Shown here piece by piece: positions 63,663-64,000 of a stretch of 64,000 nucleotides of DNA; position 1 is the stretch's first letter, and every line of letters starts with the position of its first letter. The DNA lies in contig JACCGJ010010560.1 in the NCBI GenBank assembly GCA_013407085.1, positions 1 to 64,000 of the forward strand, given 5' to 3'. The notes below the pieces were generated by a model, which worked only from the letters and a program-made list of their open reading frames with translations, was not told the DNA's origin and ran no database searches. Source of the DNA: Atriophallophorus winterbourni. Its lineage: Eukaryota > Platyhelminthes > Trematoda > Plagiorchiida > Microphallidae. The position numbers and the translations under genes are program-made.

Positions 63663-64000
63663 TTAGCATTGTCGTGTTATAACAATGTAATGCGATACAA
63701 GTTGTGCTTGTATGCCACTGTTGGGTAAGGCTGGTACGACCAACCTGTTCAATCACATGAGCCCACCCTCAGGTAGACAGTAGGATCAGGATCCGCATGC
63801 GCTTGAAACAGTGGGAGAATGTCCCTACCTGATGAGTGCAAACAGCACGAAACCAGTCGTGGAGTGTGTGTGTGTGTGATGGAAATGCATGCACATGAGC
63901 TTTTTCGATGTAATGCTATATTTATCGTTATTTATGAATGTCGGTTGAAGTTCCTCAATATCTTATCCCGCTTTCCCCATTTATAGCGGACAACGTACAC

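Larger units (their letters stand above)
62398..64000 (+). other. CNNM intron 3 (runs off window)
   Basis: Begins with GTGAGT. Contains a LINE fragment and SINE 3' ends S11 (63235-63362) and S12 (63548-63662). No further CNNM exon recognised. Confidence 0.6.

Noticed and set aside
1..64000. CRISPR arrays, prokaryotic operons, rRNA genes
   Set aside because: None seen; introns, LINEs and LTR elements show a eukaryotic nuclear genome.

Overview
ORGANISM AND SETTING. This is eukaryotic, repeat-dominated DNA from an invertebrate genome. A flatworm (probably a trematode, less likely a cestode) is my best guess. The reasons are a CsRn1/Kabuki-type Ty3/gypsy element with a CHCC gag motif, a BEL/Pao element, several CR1/jockey-superfamily LINEs with PHD-type ORF1 proteins, an RTE fragment, and one intron-rich host gene with small exons and kilobase introns. 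The assignment is inferred from element families and is not proven. I use working names: LINE families A, B, C and E; SINE family S; unclassified repeat F; gag-only LTR elements R1 and R2.

LAYOUT. 1-17,620: one family A LINE (A2, minus) acts as a landing platform. It holds LINE A1, which is itself split by a gypsy element with intact LTRs and target duplications. It also holds LINE B1, which is split by C1, a nearly full-length LINE on the opposite strand. 17,640-20,905: LINE 3' ends (C3, B4, A5) and a small Tigger/pogo-like DNA transposon. 20,913-26,770: LINE E1 (minus), whose ORF1 is split after three codons by gag-only LTR element R1. 26,826-30,302: LINE A3, split by gag-only LTR element R2. 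30,499-37,560: tandem and partial copies of repeat F, one split by a BEL/Pao element that itself contains an inverted LTR of its own family. 37,612-42,850: LINEs C4 (with a SINE inside) and C5, a gypsy integrase relic, a 15-bp minisatellite and a MULE transposase relic. 42,951-48,387: LINEs B2, A4 and B3. 48,827-51,080: F4, E2 and an RTE fragment.

HOST GENE. From 51,995 to the right edge lies the 5' half of a CNNM (ancient conserved domain protein) Mg2+ transporter gene on the plus strand. Three exons are visible (52,006-53,016; 59,909-60,266; 62,254-62,397) with consensus-type splice sites and compatible phases; the rest lies beyond the window. Its flank and introns hold nearly all the S SINEs and almost no long LINE or LTR insertions.

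HOW IT FITS TOGETHER. Nearly all mobile genes here are broken by frameshifts, stops or insertions. Only A1 ORF1, the R1 gag and the BEL gag-protease are still open. The nesting gives a relative order of insertion. Three shared signals stand out: a 3'-UTR hairpin common to LINE families A, B and C; a ~100-nt block shared by SINE S and the 3' UTR of LINE C; and two gag-only LTR elements with similar primer-binding sites. No rRNA, CRISPR or convincing intact tRNA gene was seen.
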